Positions 9,575 to 19,326 of a stretch of DNA of 64,000 nt are shown in pieces (position 1 is the stretch's first letter; every line of letters begins with the position of its first letter). The notes below the pieces were generated by a model. It was given only the letters and a program-made list of their open reading frames with translations, searched no databases and was not told where the DNA came from. The translations under genes were made by a program, and so were the position numbers. This DNA is from an uncultured Prevotellaceae bacterium (lineage in GTDB: Bacteria; Bacteroidota; Bacteroidia; Bacteroidales; Bacteroidaceae), in the NCBI GenBank assembly GCA_947168395.1, contig CAMVLT010000013.1:1-64000 (forward strand), given 5' to 3'.

Positions 9575-10192
9575 TGTCACCGCCTCGCGTACTCTACTCA
9601 CCAAACACTTTCCCAACCCTAAAAATTGCAAAATTGCATTGCATTTCATTTTTGTGGAAATTGAAGGAAGCAGAAAGTGTATAATATAATATTAAATTAT
9701 AATATAACTTATTGATATATAAATACTTATACTAATATATACCTTTATCCATCTCTTTTCTCATTGCGGCTAAAAGTAAATGCAATGCAATTTTGCAATT
9801 TTTGAATGGTATAGGTGCATGGCACTATAATCAGAAATGTGGTAAAAATAGTTTACATTACTAAGCACCGCAAATTGCCCTCCAACTCCGCTCCGAGCAA
9901 ACTCCAAGTTTGGGTAGGGTAAACCGAGGTTTTGCTTACGGTAAACCCCGACTTTACCCTACCTAAACTCGGAAGCCCGTTTTCATGGCGTTTCAAGGCG
10001 TTTTCCGCAGTTTTCCGTTGATGCGAAAATAATTGACAAAGCGGGAAACCGTGGCTTTCTGACGCAGCACAGTTCCCCGCTAATAGTGAGATTATGTTCG
10101 GTGTTTACAAGCCGTTTCCAGGCGAATAACCCTCGTCGTTATACACAAATTTTATGTGATACTCCAAACAAATGACGGGAAAACTTGAACAA
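9575..10192. other. Gene-free AT-rich spacer with imperfect hairpin
   Basis: No credible gene is seen. Positions 9640-9790 are very AT-rich, unlike the neighbouring genes. Between 9904 and 9972 an imperfect inverted repeat centres on TGCTTAC near 9932-9938; its arms contain GGGTAGGGTAAA (9912-9923) and TTTACCCTACCT (9953-9964). This could form a long stem, but I cannot assign a function. The spacer separates the CotH/glyA minus-strand block from the end of the complex I operon. Confidence 0.6.
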
Positions 10193-10224
10193 TATCCCCG
10201 ATACTCTTGCGAATATCGGGGATA
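10193..10224 (-). terminator. Hairpin downstream of nuoN
   Basis: Perfect 11-bp arms TATCCCCGATA (10193-10203) and TATCGGGGATA (10214-10224) with a 10-nt loop, 23 bp past the nuoN stop. The minus strand after the stem is only modestly T-rich, so termination could be weak or the hairpin may act as an mRNA 3' end. Confidence 0.55.
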
Positions 10225-10247
10225 CTTATGAGTAGGATTTACTGGAA

Positions 10248-11708
10248 TCAGACGGCAGCTGCGGCAATCCAGTTGTAGATGCACGAGAATATGCCGAAGG
10301 CTACGATGCCGAGGGTACACAGGGCGAGGGCCAGCTTGCTGTTGACATCGCTCTGGAATGTGGGCAGCGGCGTGGTGGTCTTCTTGATGTACATGGCCTT
10401 GACGATGAGCAGGTAGTAGTAGAGTGACACTACCGTGTTGATCAAGGCGACGAAGACGACGAGGTAGACCCAGAAGGGAGCACTCTCGTGACCAGCGACG
10501 GCGGCCATGAACACGAAGAACTTCGAGAACATACCTGCAAACGGGGGAATACCTGCCAACGAGAACAAAGCCAGCGTCATGAGGAACGAGAGCTTGGGGT
10601 TGGTGGTGTAGAATCCGTTGTAGGCGTCCATGTCGGTACGGCCTCCATTGTTCTGCTCTACGACGCTGATGACGGTGAAGACAGCCATGTTGGCAACGAC
10701 GTAGACGAGTACGTAGAACGTCAGGGCTGTGGCACCTAACTGCGAACCGCCGAGGGCAGCAAGCATGATGTAACCTGCCTGCGAGATACTGGAGAAGGCC
10801 ATGAATCGCTTGAGCTCCGTCTGGCGGATGGCGAAGAGGTTACCGACGGTGATGGTGAGCATGATGATGATGCCGAGCATCAGTTCCCACTGCTCTACCA
10901 GCGGGCCGAAGACCTTGGTCAGGATGATGAATGCAGCCAGTGCGGCGGCACCCTTCGAGACAACGCTCAGGTAACCAGTTACGGGCGTCGGTGCACCCTG
11001 ATAGGTGTCGGCCGTCCAGAAGTGGAAGGGCACCAGCGAGAGTTTGAAGCCCAGGCCGCTGAAGAAGAACACCAGTCCGGCGACGGGCAGCAGTATCTGC
11101 TCGGAGAACGGGTTGATGCCAGCCAACGCGGTGGCGATGTCGTTGAAGTAGAGCGTTCCGGCGGCAGCATAGACAAACGAGATGCCGTAGAGCATGACGC
11201 CGCTGGAGAACGTAGCCGTGAGGATGTACTTGGCAGCAGCCTCGGCGCTCTGCTTCTTCATCTTGTCGAGGGCGACCATGCAGGCCATAGGCACCGAAGC
11301 CGTCTCAAGACCGAGGAAGAACAAGAGGAAGTTGCCGCTGGACACCATGATGAACATGCCGAGGAGCGTGCTAATAGTCAACATGTAGAACTCTCCGCGA
11401 TACTTGGAAGCCTCGTTCTTCAGCCAAGGCTCGGCCATAATCAGCACGATGATTGTACCAAAGCTCAGGATGACCTTCATGACATTAGCAGCCTGCGAAG
11501 CGACATACATGCCGCCGAAAGCCTCGGCGGGTTCGCCCAACAATGCGATGCGGAATGGCAGCACGGCCATCAGGGCAACGGTCACAGCATAAAGGATGTC
11601 GCCCTTCTTCTCACTACGATGAACGATGAAGTCAACCGCAAAAACAGCCAACAAGATGATAACGAGATAAAACTCGGGAATCATATTCAGGAATTGTCCG
11701 TAATTCAT
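10248..11708 (-). CDS. nuoN: NADH-quinone oxidoreductase subunit N
   Basis: Membrane antiporter-like subunit of respiratory complex I and the last gene of the operon. The 486-residue protein is almost entirely hydrophobic helices and contains the central lysine/proline-rich proton channel region (about 215-245, FKLSLVPFHFWTADTYQGA) and the conserved FMAFSSISQAGYIM stretch of the Nuo antiporter family. Its length is normal. It starts at an ATG 18 bp after nuoM and is followed by an 11-bp-stem hairpin. Confidence 0.95.
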   Translation of the reverse strand: MNYGQFLNMIPEFYLVIILLAVFAVDFIVHRSEKKGDILYAVTVALMAVLPFRIALLGEPAEAFGGMYVASQAANVMKVILSFGTIIVLIMAEPWLKNEASKYRGEFYMLTISTLLGMFIMVSSGNFLLFFLGLETASVPMACMVALDKMKKQSAEAAAKYILTATFSSGVMLYGISFVYAAAGTLYFNDIATALAGINPFSEQILLPVAGLVFFFSGLGFKLSLVPFHFWTADTYQGAPTPVTGYLSVVSKGAAALAAFIILTKVFGPLVEQWELMLGIIIMLTITVGNLFAIRQTELKRFMAFSSISQAGYIMLAALGGSQLGATALTFYVLVYVVANMAVFTVISVVEQNNGGRTDMDAYNGFYTTNPKLSFLMTLALFSLAGIPPFAGMFSKFFVFMAAVAGHESAPFWVYLVVFVALINTVVSLYYYLLIVKAMYIKKTTTPLPTFQSDVNSKLALALCTLGIVAFGIFSCIYNWIAAAAV

Positions 11709-11726
11709 TGTTTATCCTCCTATCGT

Positions 11727-13211
11727 TTACATGTTAATATTGTTGAGAATGGGAATGACGGCATCGTTGATGACGTTGGAAGCCCAGAAGGGGAACGTGC
11801 CGAGACCAGCCACACAGAAGATGAGGCAGGCCACGGAGAGACGCTCGTCCCACGTAGCATCGGTGAGCTGCAGGTAGTGGGGGTCGCTGACCTCGCCGTA
11901 CAGAATCTTACCCACAAGGCGCAGGATGTAGACGGCGGTGACGACCACTGAGGTGCAGGCCACAATGGTGCAGACGCGGTGGAACATATCGGGATTCTCG
12001 AACGAACCGACGAAGATGGTCATCTCGGCAATAAAGCCTGAGAAGCCCGGCAAGCCGAGGTTGGCCAGACCGGCGAGCACGTAACCAACGGCAAGGAACG
12101 GCATAATCTTCATCAGACCACCCAAACGGCGGACGTCACGGGTGTGGGTACGACCGTAAATCATACCGATGAGGGCAAAGAAGAGAGCCGTCATCAGACC
12201 GTGTGACAGCATCTGCAGGATAGCACCCGTGCAGGCCGTCTTGGTCATCATCAGCAGGGCAAAGAGCACCAGGCCGCAATGCGATACTGACGAGTAGGCG
12301 TTGATGTACTTCAGGTCGGTTTGTACGCAGGCCGAGAGGGCACCGTAGACTACCGAGATGGTGGTGAGGATAAGGAATATCCATGACAGCTCCTGGGCAG
12401 CCTCAGGCAGCAGATACATTGCCACGCGGAAGCAGCCGTAGCCTCCGAGCTTCATCAGCACGCCGGCGTGCAGCATGGAGACAGCCGTCGGGGCCGAAGC
12501 ATGACCGTCAGGAGACCATGTGTGGAACGGGAAGAGAGCTCCTAATACACCGAAACCGATGAAGATGAAGGGGAAGAACACCTTCTGCATATCAACGGGA
12601 ATGTTGTGCAGGGCGGCAATCTCGTTGACGTTCATCGTCGTGGCACCACTGAAGTAGTAGATACCGAGGATGCCGAGAATCAAGAGGGCAGAGCCTCCCA
12701 TCAGCATTAGCGTCAGCTTCATGGCGGCATACTCCTTGGCACCGCTACCCCAGACACCTATCAGCAGGTACATGGGGATAAGGGCCACCTCGTAGAACAT
12801 GAACATGGTGAACATGTCGGTGCAGATGAAGAAGCCGAACACACCCGTCGAGAGGAGGGTGAACCACAGGAAGTACTCCTTGGTGAGCGGCTTCAGCTGC
12901 CAGGAGGCAAACGTGCCGGTGAACACGATGATGCTCGACAGCAGCAGCATGACCACCGAGATGCCGTCGACACCGACGGAGTAAGCGATATTCAGCGGCT
13001 TGAACCACGGGGTCGAGGCCGTCAGCAGCATCACGTCGGTATTGCCTGCCGAACGTTGCTCGATGAAATAAAATGTCAGCCAAATGGAGAGGGCGAGCAA
13101 AGCCGTTGAGCCTGCCACCATCACGCCACGCACCTGACCCAGGTTGCGGGCAATCCACAATCCTAAAAGCATCAGGACGGGAATCAATACAAATAAACTT
13201 AATATATTCAT
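11727..13211 (-). CDS. nuoM: NADH-quinone oxidoreductase subunit M
   Basis: Proton-pumping antiporter-like subunit of complex I in the cytoplasmic membrane. The 494-residue protein shows the family segment FPFHTWSPDGHASAPTAVSM and KYINAYSSVSHCG, both lining the proton channel. Its length and helix pattern match NuoM rather than NuoN, which also lies in this operon. It is tightly spaced between nuoL (4 bp upstream) and nuoN. Confidence 0.95.
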   Translation of the reverse strand: MNILSLFVLIPVLMLLGLWIARNLGQVRGVMVAGSTALLALSIWLTFYFIEQRSAGNTDVMLLTASTPWFKPLNIAYSVGVDGISVVMLLLSSIIVFTGTFASWQLKPLTKEYFLWFTLLSTGVFGFFICTDMFTMFMFYEVALIPMYLLIGVWGSGAKEYAAMKLTLMLMGGSALLILGILGIYYFSGATTMNVNEIAALHNIPVDMQKVFFPFIFIGFGVLGALFPFHTWSPDGHASAPTAVSMLHAGVLMKLGGYGCFRVAMYLLPEAAQELSWIFLILTTISVVYGALSACVQTDLKYINAYSSVSHCGLVLFALLMMTKTACTGAILQMLSHGLMTALFFALIGMIYGRTHTRDVRRLGGLMKIMPFLAVGYVLAGLANLGLPGFSGFIAEMTIFVGSFENPDMFHRVCTIVACTSVVVTAVYILRLVGKILYGEVSDPHYLQLTDATWDERLSVACLIFCVAGLGTFPFWASNVINDAVIPILNNINM

Positions 13212-13215
13212 ATCT

Positions 13216-15207
13216 TTAGATTGCTAAAAGGATTAATGTTAATGCCACAGCACCAGTGAGGAACCAGACGGCATACTGGCGGACATCGCCGCTCTGCCAA
13301 ACACGGATGGACTCGCCGGCCTCGTTGGTGCCCCAAGCTGCGAAGTTGAACGTGCCGTCGATGATGTGACGGTCGAACCAGGCAATAGGACGCGAGACGC
13401 AACGGAAGATAATCTTATGAGTGACAAACTGCCAGATTTCGTCCTGATAGAAGCGCTTGTAGGCAGCCTGCCACAGTCTGGGCATCGTCTGCTTCAGACG
13501 GTCGGCAATGGGCTGCTCCTCACCTTTATATATATAGGTGGCGAGACAGATACTGCAAATAGCGATGACGGTACTCACGGCGGCTACGGTAGCATCGAAG
13601 TGGATGGTGTAGTCGTGACCGTCGGCCGATACGAACGAGCCGAACGAACCGCCCCAGCCGAGGAAGCCAGCCAGCGTGGTGTAGATACCCACACCGACGG
13701 TAATGACCGACAGCACAATCAGGGGAACGGTCATCGTCAGCGGAGCCTCGTGCGGCGTGTGGTGCTCGTGAGCCTCCACGTTCTCCGTGCCCCAGAAGAT
13801 GCCGTAGTACAGGCGGAACATGTAGAAGGCGGTCATGGCGGCAATGCCGGTCATAATCCAGCCCACCACAGGACTGTAGTTCATGCAGGCCGAGATAATC
13901 TCATCCTTCGAGCTGAAGCCCGAGAAGAAGGGAATACCGGCAATGGCCAAGCAGGAAATGAGGAACGTGACGTGGGTCACAGGCATGTACTTGCGAAGGC
14001 CACCCATCAGCGCCATCTCGTTGGAGTGGACGGCGTGGATGATACAACCGGCACCGAGGAACAGGCAAGCCTTGAACATAGCGTGGGTGAAGAGGTGGAA
14101 CATACCAGCCAAGTAACCCACACTACCCGGATGCTCATGACCCGTGACAGCCTCCGTACATACGCCAAGTGCCACCATCATGAACGCAATCTGCGAAATG
14201 GTAGAGAAGGCGAGCACGCGCTTGATGTCGGTCTGGGCACAAGCTACGGCAGCAGCATAGAAGGCGGTAATGACACCTATCCAGACGATGATGCTCATAG
14301 CCTCGGGGGCATACTGAATCCACAAGGGGAACATACGGGCCACCTGATAGACACCGGCGACCACCATTGTAGCGGCATGGATAAGGGCCGACACGGGCGT
14401 CGGGCCTTCCATAGCGTCGGGCAGCCAGATGTGCAACGGGAACATAGCCGACTTACCGGCACCACCGATGAACATCAGCGTCAATGCTGTAGGCAGGATG
14501 AAACCTCCGGCAGCAACGGCCTTGGCGGCATTGTCGGCAATGAACGGCGTCGTACCGGCTCCCATCACGATGTCGGCACCCTGTCCGGCAAACGAGAACG
14601 AGAACGAATCGGTATAGAATCCGAAGATGAGGATACCCACCAGGAAGAAACCGTCGGCAAAGCGCGTGACGATGAATGCCTTCTTGGAGGCTGCCACAGC
14701 GGCATGCAGCGGATAGTAGAAGCCGATGAGCAGGTATGACGACACACCTACCAGCTCCCAGAACATATACATCTGGAAGATATTGGTGGCGAGCACCAGT
14801 CCGAGCATCGACATGGTGAACAGGCTCAGGAAAGCGTAGTAACGCTGGAAGCCCTTCTCACCGTGCATGTAGCCGAAGGAATAGATGTGGACCATGAACG
14901 ACACCGTGGAGATGACAATAAGCATCATCACCGAGATGGGGTCGAGCATGATACCCATGTCGAAGTGCAGGGCGCCCAAAGGCAACCACGTAAAGTTATA
15001 GGGCACGATAGTCTGATAAACTCCGTCCACGCGGTCGGCACCGAAGTACTGGAAAGCGCAGTAATAAGAGAGTATCGTGACCAGAGCCAATGAGCAGGTA
15101 CCGATGAGGCCTGCTGCCTTATGCGACATCTTCATGCCCGCCAATCCCAACACTAAGAAGGAGAACAGCGGCAGCAGAAGAATGAAAATTGTATATCCGT
15201 AATCCAT
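13216..15207 (-). CDS. nuoL: NADH-quinone oxidoreductase subunit L
   Basis: The largest complex I antiporter-like subunit, with a long lateral helix at its C-terminus. The product has 663 residues from the ATG at 15207; a GTG two codons upstream (15213) is possible but the ATG is preferred. The channel motif MFPLHIWLPDAMEGPTPVSA and the IKRVLAFSTISQIAFMM segment are both present. The nuoK stop lies close upstream, so the start region is almost without spacer. Confidence 0.95.
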   Translation of the reverse strand: MDYGYTIFILLLPLFSFLVLGLAGMKMSHKAAGLIGTCSLALVTILSYYCAFQYFGADRVDGVYQTIVPYNFTWLPLGALHFDMGIMLDPISVMMLIVISTVSFMVHIYSFGYMHGEKGFQRYYAFLSLFTMSMLGLVLATNIFQMYMFWELVGVSSYLLIGFYYPLHAAVAASKKAFIVTRFADGFFLVGILIFGFYTDSFSFSFAGQGADIVMGAGTTPFIADNAAKAVAAGGFILPTALTLMFIGGAGKSAMFPLHIWLPDAMEGPTPVSALIHAATMVVAGVYQVARMFPLWIQYAPEAMSIIVWIGVITAFYAAAVACAQTDIKRVLAFSTISQIAFMMVALGVCTEAVTGHEHPGSVGYLAGMFHLFTHAMFKACLFLGAGCIIHAVHSNEMALMGGLRKYMPVTHVTFLISCLAIAGIPFFSGFSSKDEIISACMNYSPVVGWIMTGIAAMTAFYMFRLYYGIFWGTENVEAHEHHTPHEAPLTMTVPLIVLSVITVGVGIYTTLAGFLGWGGSFGSFVSADGHDYTIHFDATVAAVSTVIAICSICLATYIYKGEEQPIADRLKQTMPRLWQAAYKRFYQDEIWQFVTHKIIFRCVSRPIAWFDRHIIDGTFNFAAWGTNEAGESIRVWQSGDVRQYAVWFLTGAVALTLILLAI

Positions 15208-15217
15208 AATCACTTAC

Positions 15218-15526
15218 TTATCTTTTCATGTTAGTAATGCTGTCTACTGTATCGCTCTTGAAGTTGCGATAGACGTTCAGGATAATCGCGATGGCCACAG
15301 CCGACTCAGCTGCCGAGACACCGATAGAGAAGAGGGTCATGAAGAAACCCTCGTTCAGACCGGGATACAGCAGGCGGTTGAAGGCCGCAAAGTTGATGTC
15401 GACGGCGTTCAGAACCAGCTCGATAGAAATGAGCATGGCGATGAGGTTGCGACGAGTCACAAAACCATAGACACCGATAAAGAACAGGAGTGCTGAGAGC
15501 ACGAAATAACATTGTACGGGTACCAT
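15218..15526 (-). CDS. nuoK: NADH-quinone oxidoreductase subunit K
   Basis: A small 102-residue membrane subunit with three helices and the conserved acidic residues used for proton coupling (the Glu in ISIELVLNAVDINF and the one in the third helix, VAAAESAVAIA). A strong AGGAGG ribosome site lies 8 bp before the ATG, unusual here because most genes in this window lack one. It follows nuoJ by 3 bp. Confidence 0.95.
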   Translation of the reverse strand: MVPVQCYFVLSALLFFIGVYGFVTRRNLIAMLISIELVLNAVDINFAAFNRLLYPGLNEGFFMTLFSIGVSAAESAVAIAIILNVYRNFKSDTVDSITNMKR

Positions 15527-15529
15527 AGC

Positions 15530-16051
15530 TTAATCCTCCTTAACTTTACGTGAAACAACCAGTGCGCCGATGATGCAGGCCAGCAGGAAAATACTGATGA
15601 ACTCGAAGGGGAGCACATACTGGTACTTCTCGGAGCCTACGAGGGCCTGACCGATGGTAGCCATTGGCACCTCGGCGTCGACCACGTCGGCAGCACGACA
15701 TATTAACTCATTCTTCAGGAATACGAAGGCGACGGTAGCCAGGCCCACCACAGCGAGCAGGGCTGCACCGATGGCTCGCGAGCACTTGATCTTTTCGACC
15801 ATGCCCTGCAGGGTGCGCTTCGAAACAAGCTGGATGGCGAAAACGTAAATCATCGTCACGCCGCCAGCATAGACCGAAATCTGAGCAGCGCCTAAGTAAG
15901 TGTAGTCGAGCAGGAAGTAAAGACCTGCTACGCCAAAGAGCACGAACAACATGAACGTTGCGGCTCGCATAATCCGCTTCGTCGTCACACACATCACGGC
16001 CGAGCCGAGGATGATGACGGCAAGAATTGCAAACATTACGATATTAGCCAT
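15530..16051 (-). CDS. nuoJ: NADH-quinone oxidoreductase subunit J
   Basis: A 173-residue membrane subunit with five predicted helices. The conserved helix TYLGAAQISVYAGGVTMIYVFAIQLV (two halves around 50-75), which carries the pi-bulge of the family, is clear. It sits between nuoI and nuoK in the standard order. Confidence 0.93.
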   Translation of the reverse strand: MANIVMFAILAVIILGSAVMCVTTKRIMRAATFMLFVLFGVAGLYFLLDYTYLGAAQISVYAGGVTMIYVFAIQLVSKRTLQGMVEKIKCSRAIGAALLAVVGLATVAFVFLKNELICRAADVVDAEVPMATIGQALVGSEKYQYVLPFEFISIFLLACIIGALVVSRKVKED

Positions 16052-16056
16052 AGTCC

Positions 16057-16602
16057 TTACTTGGTTTTGGTGTTAAACTTACCGACTTCGAAGGGAGCAC
16101 CGCCGTCTATGAGGTTAGGCAGCGAACCGCCTTGATAGACCTCCTTGTCGAGGTGGAGCACCAGCTTACCACGGTCGAAGGTGGCGTTCTCAAAGTCGTT
16201 TGTAAACTCAATTGCGTCGAAGTTGCAGGCGTTCGTACAAAGCTGGCAGAACATGCAGTCGCCAAGGTCGTACTGATAGTCGTCGAGCACCTTCTTCTTC
16301 TTGCCTGTCTCCGGGTCTTCAGCCATGTGGGCCGTAATCTTGATGGTGCCGTTCGGACAAGCTTTCTCGCACAGGGTGCAAGCCGTACACTTGTAGGCGC
16401 CGTTCTCGTCGCGCTTGAAGACGAGACGGCCACGGTGGCGCTTAGCCACGTGTAGCGTAGTCTTGCGGTTCTCAGGGTACTGCTCTGTTGACTTGTTGGT
16501 GAAGAAGTCCTTGAAGTATTCCTTCCAAGAGGTCTTCATGCCAACGGCCAGCGTCTTGAGCCCGTGCCCGATTTCTCCGAAATATGTTTTATTGTCTTCC
16601 AT
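16057..16602 (-). CDS. nuoI: NADH-quinone oxidoreductase subunit I (two 4Fe-4S clusters)
   Basis: The peripheral-arm ferredoxin-like subunit that relays electrons to the NuoB cluster. The 181-residue protein has two cysteine sets, C72-C75-C78-C82 (CTACTLCEKACP) and C116-C119-C122-C126 (CMFCQLCTNAC), each the classic CxxCxxCxxxC binding motif. In a complex without NuoEFG, NuoI together with NuoB would lie at the place where a soluble donor delivers electrons. Confidence 0.95.
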   Translation of the reverse strand: MEDNKTYFGEIGHGLKTLAVGMKTSWKEYFKDFFTNKSTEQYPENRKTTLHVAKRHRGRLVFKRDENGAYKCTACTLCEKACPNGTIKITAHMAEDPETGKKKKVLDDYQYDLGDCMFCQLCTNACNFDAIEFTNDFENATFDRGKLVLHLDKEVYQGGSLPNLIDGGAPFEVGKFNTKTK

Positions 16603-16611
16603 TGCTATACC

Positions 16612-17700
16612 TTATTTAATATATAAGCCAAGAGCCACCACGACGGTCATCAGCACGAGGTTGATGAGTGCCAGCGGCATGAGATACTTCCACTCTAACT
16701 TCAGAATCTGGTCGATACGCAGACGTGGGAATGTCCACTTGATCCACATGAGCAGCCACACCAGCGCAAAAGTCTTGCCGAGGAACCAGACGATACCGGG
16801 GATGTAGTTCATCACCGTATCGAAGGCCTCGATGCCGATGTTCACGGGAGCCCAGCCGCCGAGGAACACCGTAGCGGCGATACCAGCGATGATAAACAGG
16901 TTGAGGAACTCGGCCAGATAGAAGAAGCCGAAGCCCATACCCGAATACTCCGTATGGTGACCGGCAGTCAGCTCGCTCTCGGCCTCAGCCATATCGAACG
17001 GGCCACGGTTGGCCTCAGCATTACCGGCAATGAGAAACACGAAGAAGGCTATCAGCGCGGGGATGTGTCCCTGGAAGATGAGCCACTTCCATGGACCCGT
17101 CTGAGCCTCGCAAATGCCCGACATCTGCATTGTGCCCGTCAGGATGACGGCGGTGATGAGACACAGGCAGAGCGACATCTCATAGGAAATCATCTGCACG
17201 GCACCACGCATGGCCGAAACCACCGAGTACTTGTTGTTAGAGCCCCATCCGGCGAGGAAGATACCCACCACGCCAATCGACGAGATGGCTGTCAGCAGGA
17301 AGATGCCCACGTTGAAGTCGAGCACCGTGGCGCCGTTGTTCCAAGGCAGGAACGAGAAAGCACCCACAGAACCGACAATTACCAAGAACGGAGCAACGAG
17401 GTAGAGCACCTTATCGGCCTTGTCAACGAAGAATATTTCCTTGACGAGCATCTTCAGCACGTCGGCAAACACCTGCAGCAAGCCCCAGTAGCCTACGCGC
17501 ATCGGGCCGAGACGGCACTGGAAGTAGGCGCAGACCTTACGCTCCATGAATATCAGTACGATGGCGATGAGGGCATATCCCACGAGGATAGCAACGCCCA
17601 CCAGCACGCACTCAATCAATATCGACAGAAAATCTCCCAATCCGAGGGTTTCTCGCAGGAGAGCGTCGAACCATTGTGTAACAATACTAAAATCAAACAT
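16612..17700 (-). CDS. nuoH: NADH-quinone oxidoreductase subunit H
   Basis: Membrane subunit that forms the quinone-binding chamber together with NuoB and NuoD. The 362-residue protein has the conserved ERKVCAYFQCRLGPMRVGYWGLLQ region (in two halves near 52-75) and the acidic loop NRGPFDMAEAESELTAGHHTEY (about 230-252). It is in the usual position, although nuoG, normally just upstream, is absent. Confidence 0.95.
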   Translation of the reverse strand: MFDFSIVTQWFDALLRETLGLGDFLSILIECVLVGVAILVGYALIAIVLIFMERKVCAYFQCRLGPMRVGYWGLLQVFADVLKMLVKEIFFVDKADKVLYLVAPFLVIVGSVGAFSFLPWNNGATVLDFNVGIFLLTAISSIGVVGIFLAGWGSNNKYSVVSAMRGAVQMISYEMSLCLCLITAVILTGTMQMSGICEAQTGPWKWLIFQGHIPALIAFFVFLIAGNAEANRGPFDMAEAESELTAGHHTEYSGMGFGFFYLAEFLNLFIIAGIAATVFLGGWAPVNIGIEAFDTVMNYIPGIVWFLGKTFALVWLLMWIKWTFPRLRIDQILKLEWKYLMPLALINLVLMTVVVALGLYIK

Positions 17701-17712
17701 AATCCTTCGCTT

Positions 17713-19326
17713 TTATCTGTCAATATCAGGAATAACTACATCAATAGCGGCACAAGTGGCAATCAGGTCGGCAATCTTCTGGCCACGGAGCATCGGGTCG
17801 AAGGCACCAACTAACGAGAGACCCATCGGACGCATCTTCATGCGGTACGGACTCTTGTCGCCACGAGAGTCGAGATATACGCCGAACTCACCTGCCACAC
17901 CTTCGACCGAATAGTACCACTGACCCTCGGGCACCTTGATAATAGGCTTCTGCTTCACGTAGAAGTCACCCTCGGGAATGTTGTCTATCAGCTGTTCGAT
18001 GATGTTCAGGCTCTGGTACATCTCGTTGATGTGGACGAGGTAACGGTCCATAGAGTCACAGCCGTTGAGCGTGCACTGTTCCCACTCCACCTTGTCGTAC
18101 ATGTCGTAGGGGTGGTTCTTGCGCACGTCGTTCTTCCAACCCGAAGCACGGCCGGCAGGACCGGTCACGGCATAGCTGATACAATCCTCGAGACTCATCG
18201 GACCACAGTTCTCCAAGCGGTTGTGCGTAATGATGTTATCACCGAAGATGTCCATATATTCCTGAATCGTAGGACGCAGATACTTCACCAAGTCCTTACA
18301 ATTCTTCACGAAGTTCGGATCGATGTCATCCTGCAGACCACCGATACGGTAGTAGTTCTGAATCAGACGACCACCGGTGGTCTCCTCCATAACGTTCAGT
18401 ACGTGCTCACGGTCACGCATACCATAAAGCATACCGGTCAGAGCACCCAAGTCCTGAGCCACACACGAGGTGTAAAGCAGGTGGGAGTCGAGACGCTGAA
18501 GCTCATCCATAATGGTGCGGATGTACTTGATGCGGTCGGTCAGTTCCACGCCCATTCCTTCCTCAATAACGCCAACCAGCGCATGGCGATGCTGCATGGC
18601 TCCCAGGTAGTTAAGACGATCGGTTAAAGCAAGAGTCTGAGGATAGGTCATGCCTTCCCACATCTTCTCAATGGCACGGTGGATATAGCCGAGGTGAGGA
18701 TACACGCGCTTGACGGTTTCCCCGTCAAGTACTGTCTGCAGACGGAGCACGCCGTGGGTAGCAGGGTGCTGCGGGCCAATGTTGATGACGTAGTCGTTAG
18801 GACCGAAGAGGCTGTTTTGCTTCGACTGCAGGTTGCCGTCCTTGTCAAGATAGTACTCCAAACCGTAGTCGGGTTCGACATCGTCTTCCAACGAATACTC
18901 GTCGTTAAACTTCCAGTCCTTGCGGAAGGGGTGGCCCTTGAAATCGGTACGCAGGAAGAGGCGGCGCATATCAGGATGACCCAAGAACACGATGCCGTAG
19001 AAATCGTAGACCTCGCGTTCCAGCAGGTCGGCAACCTTCCAGATGTTAATCACGGAAGGAATATAGGCCAACGTCTGCCCGTCGGTATCTCCAGTCCCGT
19101 TTGCGGCGATACCATCGCCGCATACTTGGCATTTGGCCAGCATCTTCACGCTGCAACGCTCATGGGTCGTGGTGTTCTCGAGGATGTAGATACAGCCTAA
19201 ACCTTCCTCAGCTCCGAAGTCCTCGCCGACGATAGTAACGAGATAGTCGAAGCCCTTCTTCTTCTTCAAGTTCTGCATTTCCTGTGCGAACTTGTCAAAC
19301 TCAAATGATAGGAATTCTAACTTCAT
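17713..19326 (-). CDS. nuoCD: Fused NADH-quinone oxidoreductase subunits C and D
   Basis: A 537-residue fusion. The N-terminal 150 residues are NuoC (30-kDa type, with EREVYDFYGIVFLGHPDMRR); the rest is NuoD (49-kDa type), beginning near GPQHPATHGVLR (about 183-194) and ending with the quinone-pocket motif IVPDIDR-like VVIPDIDR. Such fusions are known in enterobacteria and Bacteroidetes. The start ATG overlaps the nuoB stop by 4 bp (19323-19326), implying coupled translation. Confidence 0.95.
   Translation of the reverse strand: MKLEFLSFEFDKFAQEMQNLKKKKGFDYLVTIVGEDFGAEEGLGCIYILENTTTHERCSVKMLAKCQVCGDGIAANGTGDTDGQTLAYIPSVINIWKVADLLEREVYDFYGIVFLGHPDMRRLFLRTDFKGHPFRKDWKFNDEYSLEDDVEPDYGLEYYLDKDGNLQSKQNSLFGPNDYVINIGPQHPATHGVLRLQTVLDGETVKRVYPHLGYIHRAIEKMWEGMTYPQTLALTDRLNYLGAMQHRHALVGVIEEGMGVELTDRIKYIRTIMDELQRLDSHLLYTSCVAQDLGALTGMLYGMRDREHVLNVMEETTGGRLIQNYYRIGGLQDDIDPNFVKNCKDLVKYLRPTIQEYMDIFGDNIITHNRLENCGPMSLEDCISYAVTGPAGRASGWKNDVRKNHPYDMYDKVEWEQCTLNGCDSMDRYLVHINEMYQSLNIIEQLIDNIPEGDFYVKQKPIIKVPEGQWYYSVEGVAGEFGVYLDSRGDKSPYRMKMRPMGLSLVGAFDPMLRGQKIADLIATCAAIDVVIPDIDR

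Noticed and set aside
10105..10320. 71-codon open frame near the nuoN end (minus strand)
   Set aside because: It spans the nuoN hairpin and overlaps the nuoN coding region in another frame; there is no start signal.
13366..14739. 457-codon open frame antisense to nuoL
   Set aside because: The predicted product is rich in His, Arg, Gly and Glu and looks like a frame shadow; nuoL on the other strand is certain.
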